Source: Burkholderiales bacterium | GTDB taxonomy: Bacteria; Pseudomonadota; Gammaproteobacteria; Burkholderiales; Casimicrobiaceae | Direction: 5' to 3' | Length of the DNA stretch: 64,000 bases | NCBI GenBank assembly: GCA_905339295.1 | Contig: CAJPFI010000031.1 | Span: forward strand, 1 to 64,000 | Shown: in pieces, positions 44,890 through 52,656 of the stretch | How the letters are laid out: the number at the start of each line of letters is the position of its first letter | Position numbering within the stretch: the stretch's first letter is position 1 | Made by a program: the position numbers and the translations under genes | The notes under the pieces: generated by a model | What the model was told of the DNA's origin: nothing | Database searches by the model: none | The model's input: the letters and a program-made list of their open reading frames with translations, nothing else

Positions 44890-44932
44890 ACTATGCGGGC
44901 GGGGGGGGCCGGCGTCCGTGATCTGGGTCACA
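44890..44932 (-). promoter_or_regulatory. Crp/Fnr-type dyad and -10 upstream of the RND/SQR operon
   Basis: CGTGATCTGGGTCACA at 44917-44932 matches the Crp consensus TGTGA-N6-TCACA at 9 of 10 defined positions. On the minus strand CATAGT at 44895-44890 is a fair -10; its centre is 32 bp from the dyad centre, placing the dyad at about -42, a class-II activator position. Start codon of the first gene is 42 bases beyond the -10. A Crp/Fnr regulator is encoded ~0.8 kb away at 45707. Confidence 0.5.
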
Positions 44933-44972
44933 CACCGGGGAATGGCCGCCACGGCGGCGCCCGGGAAGGCCG

Positions 44973-45620
44973 CTACGGCCCCCGCCAGGTCGCGACCCAC
45001 TCGGGTCGGTAGGCCGCACAGAGCGCGATCGACATGCCGGTTAGCGTCGCCTCGCCGACCGCGAGGATCGCGAGGTAGAGCAGGTAGTCGCCGAACGCGA
45101 GCGCCGGCGGAACGTCGAGCGCGGCGACGAGCACCACCGCGCCGGCAGCACCGCTCGCGAGCCACGCGACGGCCGAGCCGAGGAACGCGGCGACGAACAC
45201 GTACACGAAGTAGTTCGCCGGCAGCAGGCGTTCGGTCATGCGCAGGACGCCGATCGCGACGGCGGCGGGCAGCGCGACGGCGAGAAGCCAGACCAGCGCC
45301 GCGTTCACCCATGGCGCGCCGCCGAGCGCGAACGTCGCGGCGACGACGACCGCGCCGCCGGCGAGCGCGAGCCAGGGCCCGGTCGCGAGCGCGAGCGCGG
45401 CGACACCGGAGAGATGGAACGCGAAATGCGGCTCGACGCTGCCCCGAATGCTCCACAGGAGCACGAGCGCGGCGAGCGCGGCCGGCCACACCTGCGCGGC
45501 GGCGCCGGACGCCGCCTCGCGCCAGCGGGCCCTGCCCGCCGCGAAGGCGAGGATCGGCAACGCGGCCAGCCATGCCGCGGTCGTCCACGCGTCCGGCAAT
45601 GCGAGTCGCGACAGATCCAT
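44973..45620 (-). CDS. CbiM-like energy-coupling-factor permease
   Basis: 215 residues with six to seven helices, of the CbiM/NikM (PF01891-type) permease superfamily: AFHLSGVAALALATGPWLALAGG, the conserved LPANYFVYVFVAAFLGSAVAWLASG and the end segment ALAFGDYLLYLAILAVGEATLTGM. GEATLTGM is the last-helix signature, and the AFHLSG segment carries the His near helix 2. ECF-type CbiM proteins take up Co2+ or Ni2+ with CbiN/Q/O partners, none of which is present here; it may be an orphan S-component. GGGGAGG precedes the ATG. It is divergent from the Crp/Fnr gene with an 86-bp spacer. Confidence 0.8.
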   Translation of the reverse strand: MDLSRLALPDAWTTAAWLAALPILAFAAGRARWREAASGAAAQVWPAALAALVLLWSIRGSVEPHFAFHLSGVAALALATGPWLALAGGAVVVAATFALGGAPWVNAALVWLLAVALPAAVAIGVLRMTERLLPANYFVYVFVAAFLGSAVAWLASGAAGAVVLVAALDVPPALAFGDYLLYLAILAVGEATLTGMSIALCAAYRPEWVATWRGP

Positions 45621-45656
45621 GACCTCCCCGGGCGCGGGACGCGCGCGCGATGATTG

Positions 45657-45662
45657 TAGAAT
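45657..45662 (+). promoter_or_regulatory. -10 element of the Crp/Fnr gene
   Basis: TAGAAT, in the AT-rich island GATTGTAGAATCC, is a good -10 that lies between ATG 45650 and ATG 45707 of the regulator frame. It supports the downstream ATG as the real start, with a ~40-nt leader. Confidence 0.45.
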
Positions 45663-45706
45663 CCCCCTCGACCCGCGCGTCGGCGAACGAGGCCGGCCGT
45701 CTCGCC

Positions 45707-46393
45707 ATGAACGACTCCGCCCCCTCGCTCGCCGATCGCATCGGCGCGGCCTTTCCCGCGCTCGCGCTCGCCGGCCGGCGCACGCTCGAGCGCATCGCGA
45801 GGGCGAGCGCCCTTCGACGCGTCGGCGCGGGCACGGAGCTGTTCGGCGAGCGCCAGCCCTGCTCCGGGTTCCCGCTGGTGCTGTCCGGCACGATCCGTGT
45901 CGCACAGCACTATCCGAACGGACGCGAGATGCAGCTCTACCGCGTCCGGCCCGGCGAGTCGTGCGTGCTGTCGTCGTCGTGCCTGCTCGGACGCACGCAG
46001 TACCCGGCCAGCGGCACCGCCGAGACCGACGTCGAGCTCGCCGTCGTGCCGCCGGGCGAGTTCCGCGCGCTGATCGTCGAGGAGGCCGCGTTCCGCGAGT
46101 ACGTGTTCTCGCTGTTCGGCGACCGGCTCGCGTCGCTCCTGTCGCTGGTCGAGGCGATCACCTACCAGAAGCTCGACCAGCGCCTCGCGGCGCTCCTCGC
46201 AAGCCGCGCCAGCGGCGACGCGACGATCGTCGCGACGCACCAGGCGCTCGCCGACGAGCTGGGAAGCGTGCGCGAAATCGTCACGCGCCTGTTGCGCGTG
46301 TTCGAGGACCGAGGCTGGGTCGAACTGGGGCGCGAGCGCATCCGCGTCGTCGACGCGAGGGCGCTGGCCGACCTGGCGCGGACCTCGCCGTAG
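45707..46393 (+). CDS. Crp/Fnr-family transcriptional regulator
   Basis: 228 residues. N-terminal cNMP-type effector domain (residues ~20-140: SALRRVGAGTELFGERQPCSGFPLVLSG; LYRVRPGESCVLSSSCLLG), dimerisation helix (FSLFGDRLASLLSLVEAITYQKLDQRLAALL) and a C-terminal winged HTH (ATHQALADELGSVREIVTRLLRVFEDRGWVEL). The FNR N-terminal cysteine cluster is absent; two clustered cysteines (RPGESCVLSSSCLLG) lie in the effector domain and could sense a thiol, sulfide or haem. The cNMP arginine/serine signature is degenerate. ATG 45707 fits the family length and the promoter. It may control the divergent CbiM-like gene and the SQR/RND operon. Confidence 0.9.
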   Translation: MNDSAPSLADRIGAAFPALALAGRRTLERIARASALRRVGAGTELFGERQPCSGFPLVLSGTIRVAQHYPNGREMQLYRVRPGESCVLSSSCLLGRTQYPASGTAETDVELAVVPPGEFRALIVEEAAFREYVFSLFGDRLASLLSLVEAITYQKLDQRLAALLASRASGDATIVATHQALADELGSVREIVTRLLRVFEDRGWVELGRERIRVVDARALADLARTSP

Positions 46394-46411
46394 GCCGCGG
46401 CCGTCCCCGGA

Positions 46412-46819
46412 CTACGGCGCCGGCCCGTCGGGAATCACCGCCGTGGCCTCGAGTTCGATCTTGCCCGGGTTGTCGAGCAGGTCGGACACGAAGATCATGC
46501 TCATCGCCGGGAAGTGCCTGCCCATCAGCGCGCGCCAGATGCGCCCGAGCTCCGGGCGCGCGGCGAGATAGGCGGGCTTGTCGCAGCAGAACGCGGTGAT
46601 CCTGCAGATGTGCTCGGCGCGCCCGCCGGCCTCGGCGAGCACGGCGAGCACGTTCGCGAGCGCCTGCTCGAACTGCGGGGCGATGTCCTCGGACGCGAAG
46701 CGCTGCCGGGCGTCCCAGCCGACCTGCCCGGCGACGAACACGATGCGCCCGGGCCGTGCGGCGATCCCGTTCGCGTAGCCGATCGGCGGCGCCCAGCCGG
46801 GCGGAAGCAGCACGTCCAT
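46412..46819 (-). CDS. RidA-family (YjgF/YER057c/UK114) protein
   Basis: 135 residues. RidA fold: IGYANGIAARPGRIVFVAGQVGWDARQRFASEDIAPQFEQAL at the start, IELEATAVIPDG at the end (conserved EATA/V). The family's imine/enamine deaminase arginine (R-x(2)-F type) region maps to CRITAFCCDKPAYL, where the usual VxxF has Cys residues; the conserved Arg may be R-I in ICRITAF. RidA enzymes hydrolyse 2-aminoacrylate; other branches act on unrelated enamines. Last gene of the korA-korB-ferritin-RidA unit, starting 8 bases after the ferritin gene's stop. Start ATG 46819. Confidence 0.88.
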   Translation of the reverse strand: MDVLLPPGWAPPIGYANGIAARPGRIVFVAGQVGWDARQRFASEDIAPQFEQALANVLAVLAEAGGRAEHICRITAFCCDKPAYLAARPELGRIWRALMGRHFPAMSMIFVSDLLDNPGKIELEATAVIPDGPAP

Positions 46820-46827
46820 CGGCACCC

Positions 46828-47625
46828 TCAGTCGGTGTAGCGCGGCGGATCGGGATCGTCGCGCCAGCCGTCGTCGGGCGGCGGCACCCTGGCCATCCAG
46901 TTCTTCACGAGCGCGACGTGCTCGCGTTCCTCGTCGGCCATCTCGGCGGCGGCACGCTTCACGGCCGGGACGCTCGCCGCGCGCTCGAGCGCCTCGAAGA
47001 AGCGCAGCGCCTGCTCCTCGCCCTTCAGCGCCAGCGCGAGCGCGTGGTACGGCTGCATCAGGTAGTGGACTTCCTCGTGCGCGACGGTCTCGGGGCCCTC
47101 GGCCCCGGCCCACGGCGCCGGTCCCGCCGGCGGCGGCGGCACCTTCGACCAGTCCATCTGCTTCATGATCCGGTCGGCGTGCTTGCTTTCGATGGCAGCC
47201 ATCCTGCGGAACAGGTCGGCGACGTCGCGATTGTTGTGCATCTCCATCGCGTCGGCCAGCTCGCGGTAGCGCTCGACCGCGTCGAGCTCGAGCCACAGCG
47301 CGTAGCCCATGAGCGCGGGAATCGAGGCGGGCGCTGCCGCGCGGGCGCGCGCGGGGCGGGCCGCAGGTTTCCTCGCCGACGGCTTGCCTGCCAACGGCTT
47401 CCCGGCCGCGGACCTGCGTGCCACGGGCTTCCTCGCGGCGGGCTTCTTCGCGGCGGGCTTCTTCGCGGCGGGCTTCCTCGCGGCGGGCTTCCTCGCGGCG
47501 GGCTTCCTCGCGGCGGGCTTCCTTGCGGCGGGCTTCCTCGCGGCGGGCTTCTTCGCGGCGGACTTGCGCGCCACGGACTTCTTCGCGGCGGACTTGCGTG
47601 CGACCTTTCTCCGCGCGGCGGTCAT
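46828..47625 (-). CDS. Ferritin-like (rubrerythrin-type) protein with histone-H1-like basic repeat tail
   Basis: 265 residues in two parts. Residues ~6-90 are about 16-17 pentapeptides of type K-(P/S)-A-A-(R/K), the AAKKP/AARKP pattern of histone-H1-like bacterial DNA-binding tails. Residues ~100-245 form a four-helix ferritin-like domain with carboxylate/His positions in LWLELDAVERYRELAD, RRMAAIESKHADRIM, VHYLMQPYHALALALKGEEQALRF and EMADEEREHVALV (ExxxEExxH). No signal peptide, so it is cytoplasmic and presumably nucleoid-associated. Its ATG overlaps the korB stop (ATGA), so it is co-translated with the ferredoxin oxidoreductase. Plausible role: iron/oxygen or H2O2 protection of DNA or of the FeS enzymes (inference). 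Confidence 0.85.
   Translation of the reverse strand: MTAARRKVARKSAAKKSVARKSAAKKPAARKPAARKPAARKPAARKPAARKPAAKKPAAKKPAARKPVARRSAAGKPLAGKPSARKPAARPARARAAAPASIPALMGYALWLELDAVERYRELADAMEMHNNRDVADLFRRMAAIESKHADRIMKQMDWSKVPPPPAGPAPWAGAEGPETVAHEEVHYLMQPYHALALALKGEEQALRFFEALERAASVPAVKRAAAEMADEEREHVALVKNWMARVPPPDDGWRDDPDPPRYTD
47420..47605. repeat. 15-bp coding repeats for the K-P-A-A-R tail
   Basis: About a dozen near-identical 15-bp units (GCGGCGGGCTTCCTC and close variants, plus-strand reading) in direct succession encode the lysine-rich pentapeptides of the ferritin-like protein. Unit differences are mostly C/T in the fourth codon position (TTC/CTC). Such arrays expand and contract by slippage, so tail length may vary between strains. 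Confidence 0.85.
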
Positions 47626-48479
47626 GGCGCGAACTCCGCTTCGAGGTCGGCGACCGCCACCGGGTGCGCCCGCCGGGCGAGCGGGTACGGCGTCCGGCCG
47701 CCCGCATAGAGCACGCCGATGTTGAAGCCGTCGTCGGTCATCACGCGCCTCGCGGCGCGCGCCGGGTCGTCGGTGACCGTGACGGAGGCCGGGTGGACGA
47801 GGTCCTTCCAGCTCCGCTGGTCGGGGCGGAAGGTCACGCACGGCGACAGGATCTCGACGAACGAGAAGCCGGGATGCCGGACCGCCTGCGCGATGATGTC
47901 CGCCGTGCCGTTCGGGTCGCCCGAGAACGCGCGTGCGACGAAGTTGGCGCCCGAAGCGAGCGCGATCACGAGCGGGTGGAACGCGCGCACCCCCGTGCCG
48001 CCCGGCGCGAGCTTCGAGTCCCAGTCGGGCTCGGTCGTCGGCGACGGCTGACCCTTGGTCATGCCGTAGACGTGGTTGTCCATCACGACGTAGGTCATGT
48101 CGACATTGCGCCTGCACGCATGCAGGAAATGGTTGCCGCCGATCGAGTAGCCGTCGCCGTCGCCGCCCGCGACCAGCACGGTCAGTTCGGGCCGCGCGAG
48201 CTTGACGCCGGTGGCCGCCGCGAGCGCGCGGCCGTGCACGCCGTGGAAGCCGTAGCAGGTCGTGTAGGCGGGAATGCGGGAGCTGCACCCGATGCCGGAG
48301 ACGACGACGGTCTCCTCGGGCTTCAGCGCGAGCATCGCGAACGCCTTGGTGATCGACGAGAGGACCGAGTAGTCGCCGCAGCCGGGGCACCAGATCGGCT
48401 TCGTGGCGGACTTGAAGGTCGCGGGCGTGCTCGCGGCCGGACGTTCGGTGACGGCAGTGGCGGTGGCGGTCGGGGTCAT
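47622..48479 (-). CDS. korB: 2-oxoglutarate:ferredoxin oxidoreductase subunit beta
   Basis: 285 residues. TPP- and 4Fe-4S-binding beta subunit: IWCPGCGDYSVLSSI near 30 (first cluster cysteines), VVSGIGCSSRIPAYT, the TPP signature GGDGDGYSIGGNHFLHACRRNVDMTYVVMDN and HVYGMTKGQPSPTTE. Cys residues in CPGCGD, GIGCSS and ILSPCVTF can form the cluster. With KorA it decarboxylates 2-oxoglutarate to succinyl-CoA and reduces ferredoxin, the electron source for benzoyl-CoA reductase in Thauera. The stop overlaps the ferritin-like gene's ATG; the korA stop lies 7 bases upstream. In Thauera this pair is oxygen-tolerant and adapted to ferredoxin reduction for dearomatisation. Confidence 0.93.
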   Translation of the reverse strand: MTPTATATAVTERPAASTPATFKSATKPIWCPGCGDYSVLSSITKAFAMLALKPEETVVVSGIGCSSRIPAYTTCYGFHGVHGRALAAATGVKLARPELTVLVAGGDGDGYSIGGNHFLHACRRNVDMTYVVMDNHVYGMTKGQPSPTTEPDWDSKLAPGGTGVRAFHPLVIALASGANFVARAFSGDPNGTADIIAQAVRHPGFSFVEILSPCVTFRPDQRSWKDLVHPASVTVTDDPARAARRVMTDDGFNIGVLYAGGRTPYPLARRAHPVAVADLEAEFAP

Positions 48480-48486
48480 CGGTCGC

Positions 48487-50271
48487 TCAGGCGGAAACGG
48501 CGGTGCGCGCTTGCGCGCCGGTCGCGCGGCCCGCCGCGGCGACGATGGCCTGGGCGAGCTCGGCGGGCTTCAACGGCAGGGGACCCGGGCGGTGGAAGCT
48601 CTCCGGGCGGCCCGGCAGGTCGAACCAGGCGCGGAGGTAGCGGTAGAACTGCGCGCCGTGGTTCTGCTCGACGACGAGCACCTGGCTCACGCCGGCGAGC
48701 GCCAGGTCGAGCTTCTCGGGCAGCGCCGGCGCGATCAGCCGCATCGCGACGAGCTTCGCGCGCACGCCGGACGCCGCCGCCCGCCCGATCGCCTCGCGCA
48801 CCGGGCCGGTCGCCGAGCCGAACGTGATCACCGCGAGCTCGCCGTCGCCCTCGACGTCGGCCCACATGTCGCCGTAGTCGTGCAGCGTGAGCTTGCGCGC
48901 GCGCTTGTCGAGCTGCATCAGGTGGTCGCGCGCGCCCGACGACGGCGTTCCCGCCTCGTTCTTCTCGAGCCCGTCCGCCGTGTACGCGGTGCCGGGATTG
49001 CCCGGGACCGCCATCGGCGAGACGCCGGACGGGGTGTCGCGGTAGCGCTTGTAGTCGGGCGCGTTCGGCTCGGCGACGACGCGTTTGCCGACGAACGCGA
49101 GGTCGGCCGGCCGGTCGACGATCGCGCGCGACTGGCCCATGAACTGGTCGGAGAGCACGATCGCGGGCGCCTGCAGCGCTTCCGCGAGATGCACCGCCCA
49201 CTGCGTGGTCGCGAGGCAGTCGGCGATCGACGTCGGCGCGACGACCAGCCGCGGCGCGTCGCCGTGCAGGCCGGACACCGCATACGAGAGGTCGCTCTGC
49301 TCGCTCTTGGCGGGTATGCCGGTCGACGGTCCGCCGCGCATCACGTCGACGACGACGAGCGGCACCTCGGCGCTCACCGCGAGTCCGATGCCCTCGGTCA
49401 TCAGCGCGAGCCCGGGTCCCGCGGTCGCCGTGAGCGACGGGACGCCCGCGAACGACGAGCCGACGATCATGTTGATCGACGCGAGCTCGTCCTCCGCCTG
49501 CAGCAGCGAGCCGCCGACCTTGGCGAGCGCGGGCGCCATCCACTCGAGCAGCTCGGTCGCCGGCGTGATCGGGTAGGCGGCGACGAAGCGCACGCCGCCG
49601 CGGATCGCCCCCAGCCCCGCCGCCTCGTTGCCCGAGATGAGCCAGCGCCCGCCGCCCGGCGCGAGCGACGGGAGCTTCGCCATGCCTTCGAAGCCGGCGG
49701 CCGCCTGCGCCCCCGCGTCGATCGCCGCGAGGTTGGCCGCGAGCGACGCCGCGTCGCGCTTCCAGGAGTCGCGCAGCGCCGCGACGATCGCCTCGCGCGG
49801 CAGGCCCGCGAGCGCGCCGGCGAGCCCGAGCGCGACCATGTTGGTCCAGCTGCCCGGAATGCCCTTGGCGATCTTCTTCAGCGGCACGGCCTCGTACCGG
49901 GCGCCGGTGGCGACGAACGCCGCCGGCGGCTCCCCCTCGGCCGCGTCGCCGACGATCAGGCTCGAGGGCCCGAGCGGGATCTCGTCCGCGAAGCGATGGA
50001 CGTTCTGCCAGTCGAACGCGAGCAGCAGGTGGAAGCGGTCGTCGAGCGACTCGACCGGCGCGCGCGCGATGCGCAGCAGCGCGGCCGCCTCGCCGCCGCG
50101 GATCTGCGGCCCGCTGGTGCGGACCATGAGCCCGTACGCGCCGGCCTTCGCCGCCGCCGAGAGGAACAGCGTGCCGGCCGTCATCACGCCCGAGCCGCCG
50201 CTGCCCGCCAGTGCGATCGACAGTCCGGCGCGGGCCGGGTCGTTCGCGTTCGCCGTCGTGTGTGCCATCAT
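48487..50271 (-). CDS. korA: 2-oxoglutarate:ferredoxin oxidoreductase subunit alpha (gamma-alpha fusion)
   Basis: 594 residues. Residues ~15-185 form the gamma domain (GLSIALAGSGGSGVMTAGTLFL), and from ~200 the alpha/transketolase-like domain with FVAAYPITPATELLEWMAP, VVVDVMRGGPSTGIPAKSEQSDL and, near the C-terminus, VLVVEQNHGAQFYRYLRAW. KorA binds 2-oxoglutarate and CoA and pairs with KorB. Start chosen at ATG 50271 (MMAHTTANAN); ATG 50268 and GTG 50295 are alternatives. The 187-bp divergent spacer to the bcr operon holds an FNR-type dyad 42 bp upstream of korA and a second regulatory element. So korAB and bcr are probably co-regulated, matching the electron flow 2-oxoglutarate to ferredoxin to benzoyl-CoA. 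Confidence 0.93.
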   Translation of the reverse strand: MMAHTTANANDPARAGLSIALAGSGGSGVMTAGTLFLSAAAKAGAYGLMVRTSGPQIRGGEAAALLRIARAPVESLDDRFHLLLAFDWQNVHRFADEIPLGPSSLIVGDAAEGEPPAAFVATGARYEAVPLKKIAKGIPGSWTNMVALGLAGALAGLPREAIVAALRDSWKRDAASLAANLAAIDAGAQAAAGFEGMAKLPSLAPGGGRWLISGNEAAGLGAIRGGVRFVAAYPITPATELLEWMAPALAKVGGSLLQAEDELASINMIVGSSFAGVPSLTATAGPGLALMTEGIGLAVSAEVPLVVVDVMRGGPSTGIPAKSEQSDLSYAVSGLHGDAPRLVVAPTSIADCLATTQWAVHLAEALQAPAIVLSDQFMGQSRAIVDRPADLAFVGKRVVAEPNAPDYKRYRDTPSGVSPMAVPGNPGTAYTADGLEKNEAGTPSSGARDHLMQLDKRARKLTLHDYGDMWADVEGDGELAVITFGSATGPVREAIGRAAASGVRAKLVAMRLIAPALPEKLDLALAGVSQVLVVEQNHGAQFYRYLRAWFDLPGRPESFHRPGPLPLKPAELAQAIVAAAGRATGAQARTAVSA

Positions 50272-50306
50272 GTCGCGAAGCTTCGCGCGCCTCACTCGAA
50301 CGCGAA

Positions 50307-50320
50307 TTGACGTGGATCAA
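50307..50320. promoter_or_regulatory. FNR-like dyad between korA and the bcr operon
   Basis: TTGACGTGGATCAA: half-sites TTGAC and ATCAA around a 4-bp spacer, one mismatch from the FNR consensus. It lies centrally between the divergent korA and had starts and could serve both. The corresponding element upstream of the hemerythrin gene is TTGACCGGCATCAA at 62437. Confidence 0.6.
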
Positions 50321-50362
50321 GGCCCCCGCACGCGGGCTTCGGCACAGTGATCGGCGTATTGT

Positions 50363-50392
50363 GGTATTGCAGTACCGGAATACCGAATTAGG
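50363..50392 (+). promoter_or_regulatory. bcr operon operator: near-palindrome followed by a conserved element
   Basis: GGTATTGCAGTACC (50363-50376) is a near-perfect 6-2-6 inverted repeat. It is immediately followed by AATACC within the core AATACCGAATTAGG (50379-50392). The stretch 50371-50392 recurs with 20 of 22 identities, in the same orientation relative to its gene, at 62408-62387 (minus strand) before the hemerythrin gene. The core lies 66 bp before had. Interpreted as the operator or promoter element of a regulator of anaerobic aromatic metabolism; the protein is not known. Confidence 0.55.
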
Positions 50393-50458
50393 GGGCCGGG
50401 ACGCCCCGGAACGACCCGGTCGCCGCCCCCGCCAGGCCCCGTCCAACGAGGATCCCCG

Positions 50459-51526
50459 ATGCCGATCGCCGCCCACCGCTGGCTCATGACCGCGCCCGGC
50501 GCGCCGCTTCTGCGCGCCGAGTTCGACGCGACGCCGGGCGCGGGCGAGGTCGCCGTCGAGGTCGCCGGCTGCGGCGTGTGCCACACCGACCTCGGCTACT
50601 ACTACGACGGCGTGCGGACCAACGCCCCGCTCCCGCTCGCGCTCGGCCACGAGGTGTCGGGCCGGGTCGTGGCGGCCGGCGCCGGCGCCGACGGGTGGAT
50701 CGGCCGCGCGGTGATCGTCCCGGCCGTGCTGCCCTGCGGCGAATGCGACCTGTGCCGACGCGGGCTGGCGCCGATCTGCCGCCACCAGAAGATGCCCGGC
50801 AACGACATCCAGGGCGGCTTCGCGTCGCACATCGTCGTCCCGGCCCGCGGGCTGTGCAGCGTGGACGAGAAGCGCCTGGCGGCCGCCGGGCTCTCGCTCG
50901 CGCAGGTGTCGGTCGTCGCCGACGCGCTCACCACGCCCTACCAGGCGGTGCGGCGCGCGGGCGTGACCCCCGGAAGCCTCGCGATCGTCGTGGGCGCGGG
51001 CGGCGTCGGCGGCTATTGCGTGCAGGTCGCCGCCGCGGCCGGCGCGAAGGTCGTCGCGATCGACGTCGACCCCGCCAGGCTCGAGGCGATCTCGCGGCAC
51101 GGCGCGGCGCTCACGCTGAACGCGAAGGAACACGACGCGAAGTCCCTCAAGGCGGCCGTCGCCGGGTTCGCGAAGGCGCAGGGGCTCAGGGCCACCGAGT
51201 GGTTCGTCTTCGAGTGCTCCGGCACCGCGGCGGGCCAGCTGACCGCGTGGAGCCTGCTCGTGCACGGCGCGACGCTGTCGGTGGTCGGCTTCACGATGGA
51301 CAAGGTCGAAGTGCGGCTGTCAAACTTGATGGCGTTCGACGCCCGCGCGCTGGGCAACTGGGGCTGCCCGCCGGACGCCTACCCTGGCGCGCTCGACCTC
51401 GTGCTCGACGGCAAGGTCGCCCTCGCGCCCTTCGTCGAGACCCATCCGCTCGCCGACATCAACCGCGTGTTCGACGCCGTCCACCACCACGCCATCCGCG
51501 CCCGCGCGGTGCTGGTCCCGGCATGA
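50459..51526 (+). CDS. had: 6-hydroxycyclohex-1-ene-1-carbonyl-CoA dehydrogenase
   Basis: 355-residue zinc-dependent alcohol dehydrogenase. Catalytic Zn site: [14 protein letters not shown] and LALGHEVSG. Structural Zn site: [18 protein letters not shown] site: [19 protein letters not shown]. It oxidises 6-hydroxycyclohex-1-ene-1-carboxyl-CoA to the 6-oxo compound in the Thauera branch of the benzoyl-CoA pathway. Head of the plus-strand operon had-oah-dch-bcrCBAD-fdx; GAGGAT lies 6 bases before the [24 protein letters not shown]-type sequence near 285-300 is the Had-specific insert region rather than general ADH. Confidence 0.92.
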   Translation: MPIAAHRWLMTAPGAPLLRAEFDATPGAGEVAVEVAGCGVCHTDLGYYYDGVRTNAPLPLALGHEVSGRVVAAGAGADGWIGRAVIVPAVLPCGECDLCRRGLAPICRHQKMPGNDIQGGFASHIVVPARGLCSVDEKRLAAAGLSLAQVSVVADALTTPYQAVRRAGVTPGSLAIVVGAGGVGGYCVQVAAAAGAKVVAIDVDPARLEAISRHGAALTLNAKEHDAKSLKAAVAGFAKAQGLRATEWFVFECSGTAAGQLTAWSLLVHGATLSVVGFTMDKVEVRLSNLMAFDARALGNWGCPPDAYPGALDLVLDGKVALAPFVETHPLADINRVFDAVHHHAIRARAVLVPA

Positions 51527-51539
51527 AGGAGACTCCCGC

Positions 51540-52652
51540 ATGATCGCCCCCCAGCCGATCCTCGCATTCAAGGATCACGATCTCGTCGCCGACTTCTCGC
51601 GGCCCGGCGTGCGCTTCGAGCGCAGGCCCGCGCGCACGCCCGACGGCAAGGTCGCCGACGGCCTGGTCAACGTCTGGATCACGCTCGACAACCCGTCCCA
51701 GTTCAATTCCTACACGACCGACATGGTCAAGGGCGTGATCCTCGCGTTCCGCGCGGCGTCCGACATGCGCGACGTGAACGCGGTCGTGTTCACCGGCGCG
51801 GGGGACCGGGCGTTCTGCACCGGCGGCAACACGAAGGAGTACGCCGAGTACTACGCGGGACAGCCGCAGGAATATCGGCAGTACATGCGGCTGTTCAACG
51901 ACATGGTGAGCGCGATCCTCGCCTGCGACAAGCCGGTGATCTGCCGCGTCAACGGCATGCGCATCGGCGGCGGGCAGGAGATCGGCATGGCCTGCGACTT
52001 CTCCGTCGCGCAGGACCTCGCGCGCTTCGGCCAGGCCGGCCCCAAGCACGGCTCCGCGCCGATCGGCGGCGCGACCGACTTCCTGCCGCTGATGGTCGGC
52101 GCCGAGCGCGCGATGGCCGCGTGCGTGCTGTGCGAGCCGTTCTCGGCGCACAAGGCCTACCAGATGGGGATCCTGACCGACATCGTGCCCGCGCTGCGCG
52201 TCGACGGCCACTACGTCGCCAACCCGCTGGTCGAGACCGAGCGCATGACCGACGCGTACGGCCGCTTCGTCTACGGCGAGCCGAAGACCGGCGACGCGGC
52301 GAAGGAAGGCAAGGCGCTCCTCCAGCGCGGTACCGTCGATCTCGCGCTGCTCGACGCGAAAGTCGAGGAGCTGTGCGCGAAGATGCTGCTCACGTTCCCC
52401 GACTGCACGACCAAGACGCTCGAGGAGCTGCGCAAACCCAAGCTCGCCGCGTGGAACGGCAACAAGGAGGACTCGCGCGCCTGGCTCGCACTCAACATGA
52501 TGACCGAGGCGCGCGCCGGCTTCCGCGCGTTCAACGAGGGCACGAAGGCGTCGCGCGAGGTGGACTTCGTCGCGCTGCGCCAGGCGCTCGCGCGCGGGCA
52601 GGCGTGGACCGAATCGTTCACCGACAGCCTGATGCCCGGCGCCCGCGGGTAG
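51540..52652 (+). CDS. oah: 6-oxocyclohex-1-ene-1-carbonyl-CoA hydrolase
   Basis: 370 residues of the crotonase superfamily, longer than ordinary enoyl-CoA hydratases, as is usual for Oah. DNPSQFNSYTTDMVKGVILAFRAASD, the oxyanion-hole segment DRAFCTGGNTKEYAEYY and MRIGGGQEIGMACDFSVAQD are the family hallmarks. The long C-terminal half (MTDAYGRFVYGEPKTGDAAKEG; NMMTEARAGFRAFNEGTK) is Oah-specific. It hydrates and cleaves the six-membered ring to give 3-hydroxypimelyl-CoA, the first linear product. AAGGAG precedes ATG 51540. 13 bases after had. Confidence 0.93.
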   Translation: MIAPQPILAFKDHDLVADFSRPGVRFERRPARTPDGKVADGLVNVWITLDNPSQFNSYTTDMVKGVILAFRAASDMRDVNAVVFTGAGDRAFCTGGNTKEYAEYYAGQPQEYRQYMRLFNDMVSAILACDKPVICRVNGMRIGGGQEIGMACDFSVAQDLARFGQAGPKHGSAPIGGATDFLPLMVGAERAMAACVLCEPFSAHKAYQMGILTDIVPALRVDGHYVANPLVETERMTDAYGRFVYGEPKTGDAAKEGKALLQRGTVDLALLDAKVEELCAKMLLTFPDCTTKTLEELRKPKLAAWNGNKEDSRAWLALNMMTEARAGFRAFNEGTKASREVDFVALRQALARGQAWTESFTDSLMPGARG

Positions 52653-52656
52653 TCCG

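Noticed and set aside
47418-48827. Plus-strand open frame over the ferritin tail with (R-A-S-S-R)n repeats
   Set aside because: The repeats are the antisense translation of the 15-bp array that encodes K-P-A-A-R on the other strand; there is no plausible start or homology.
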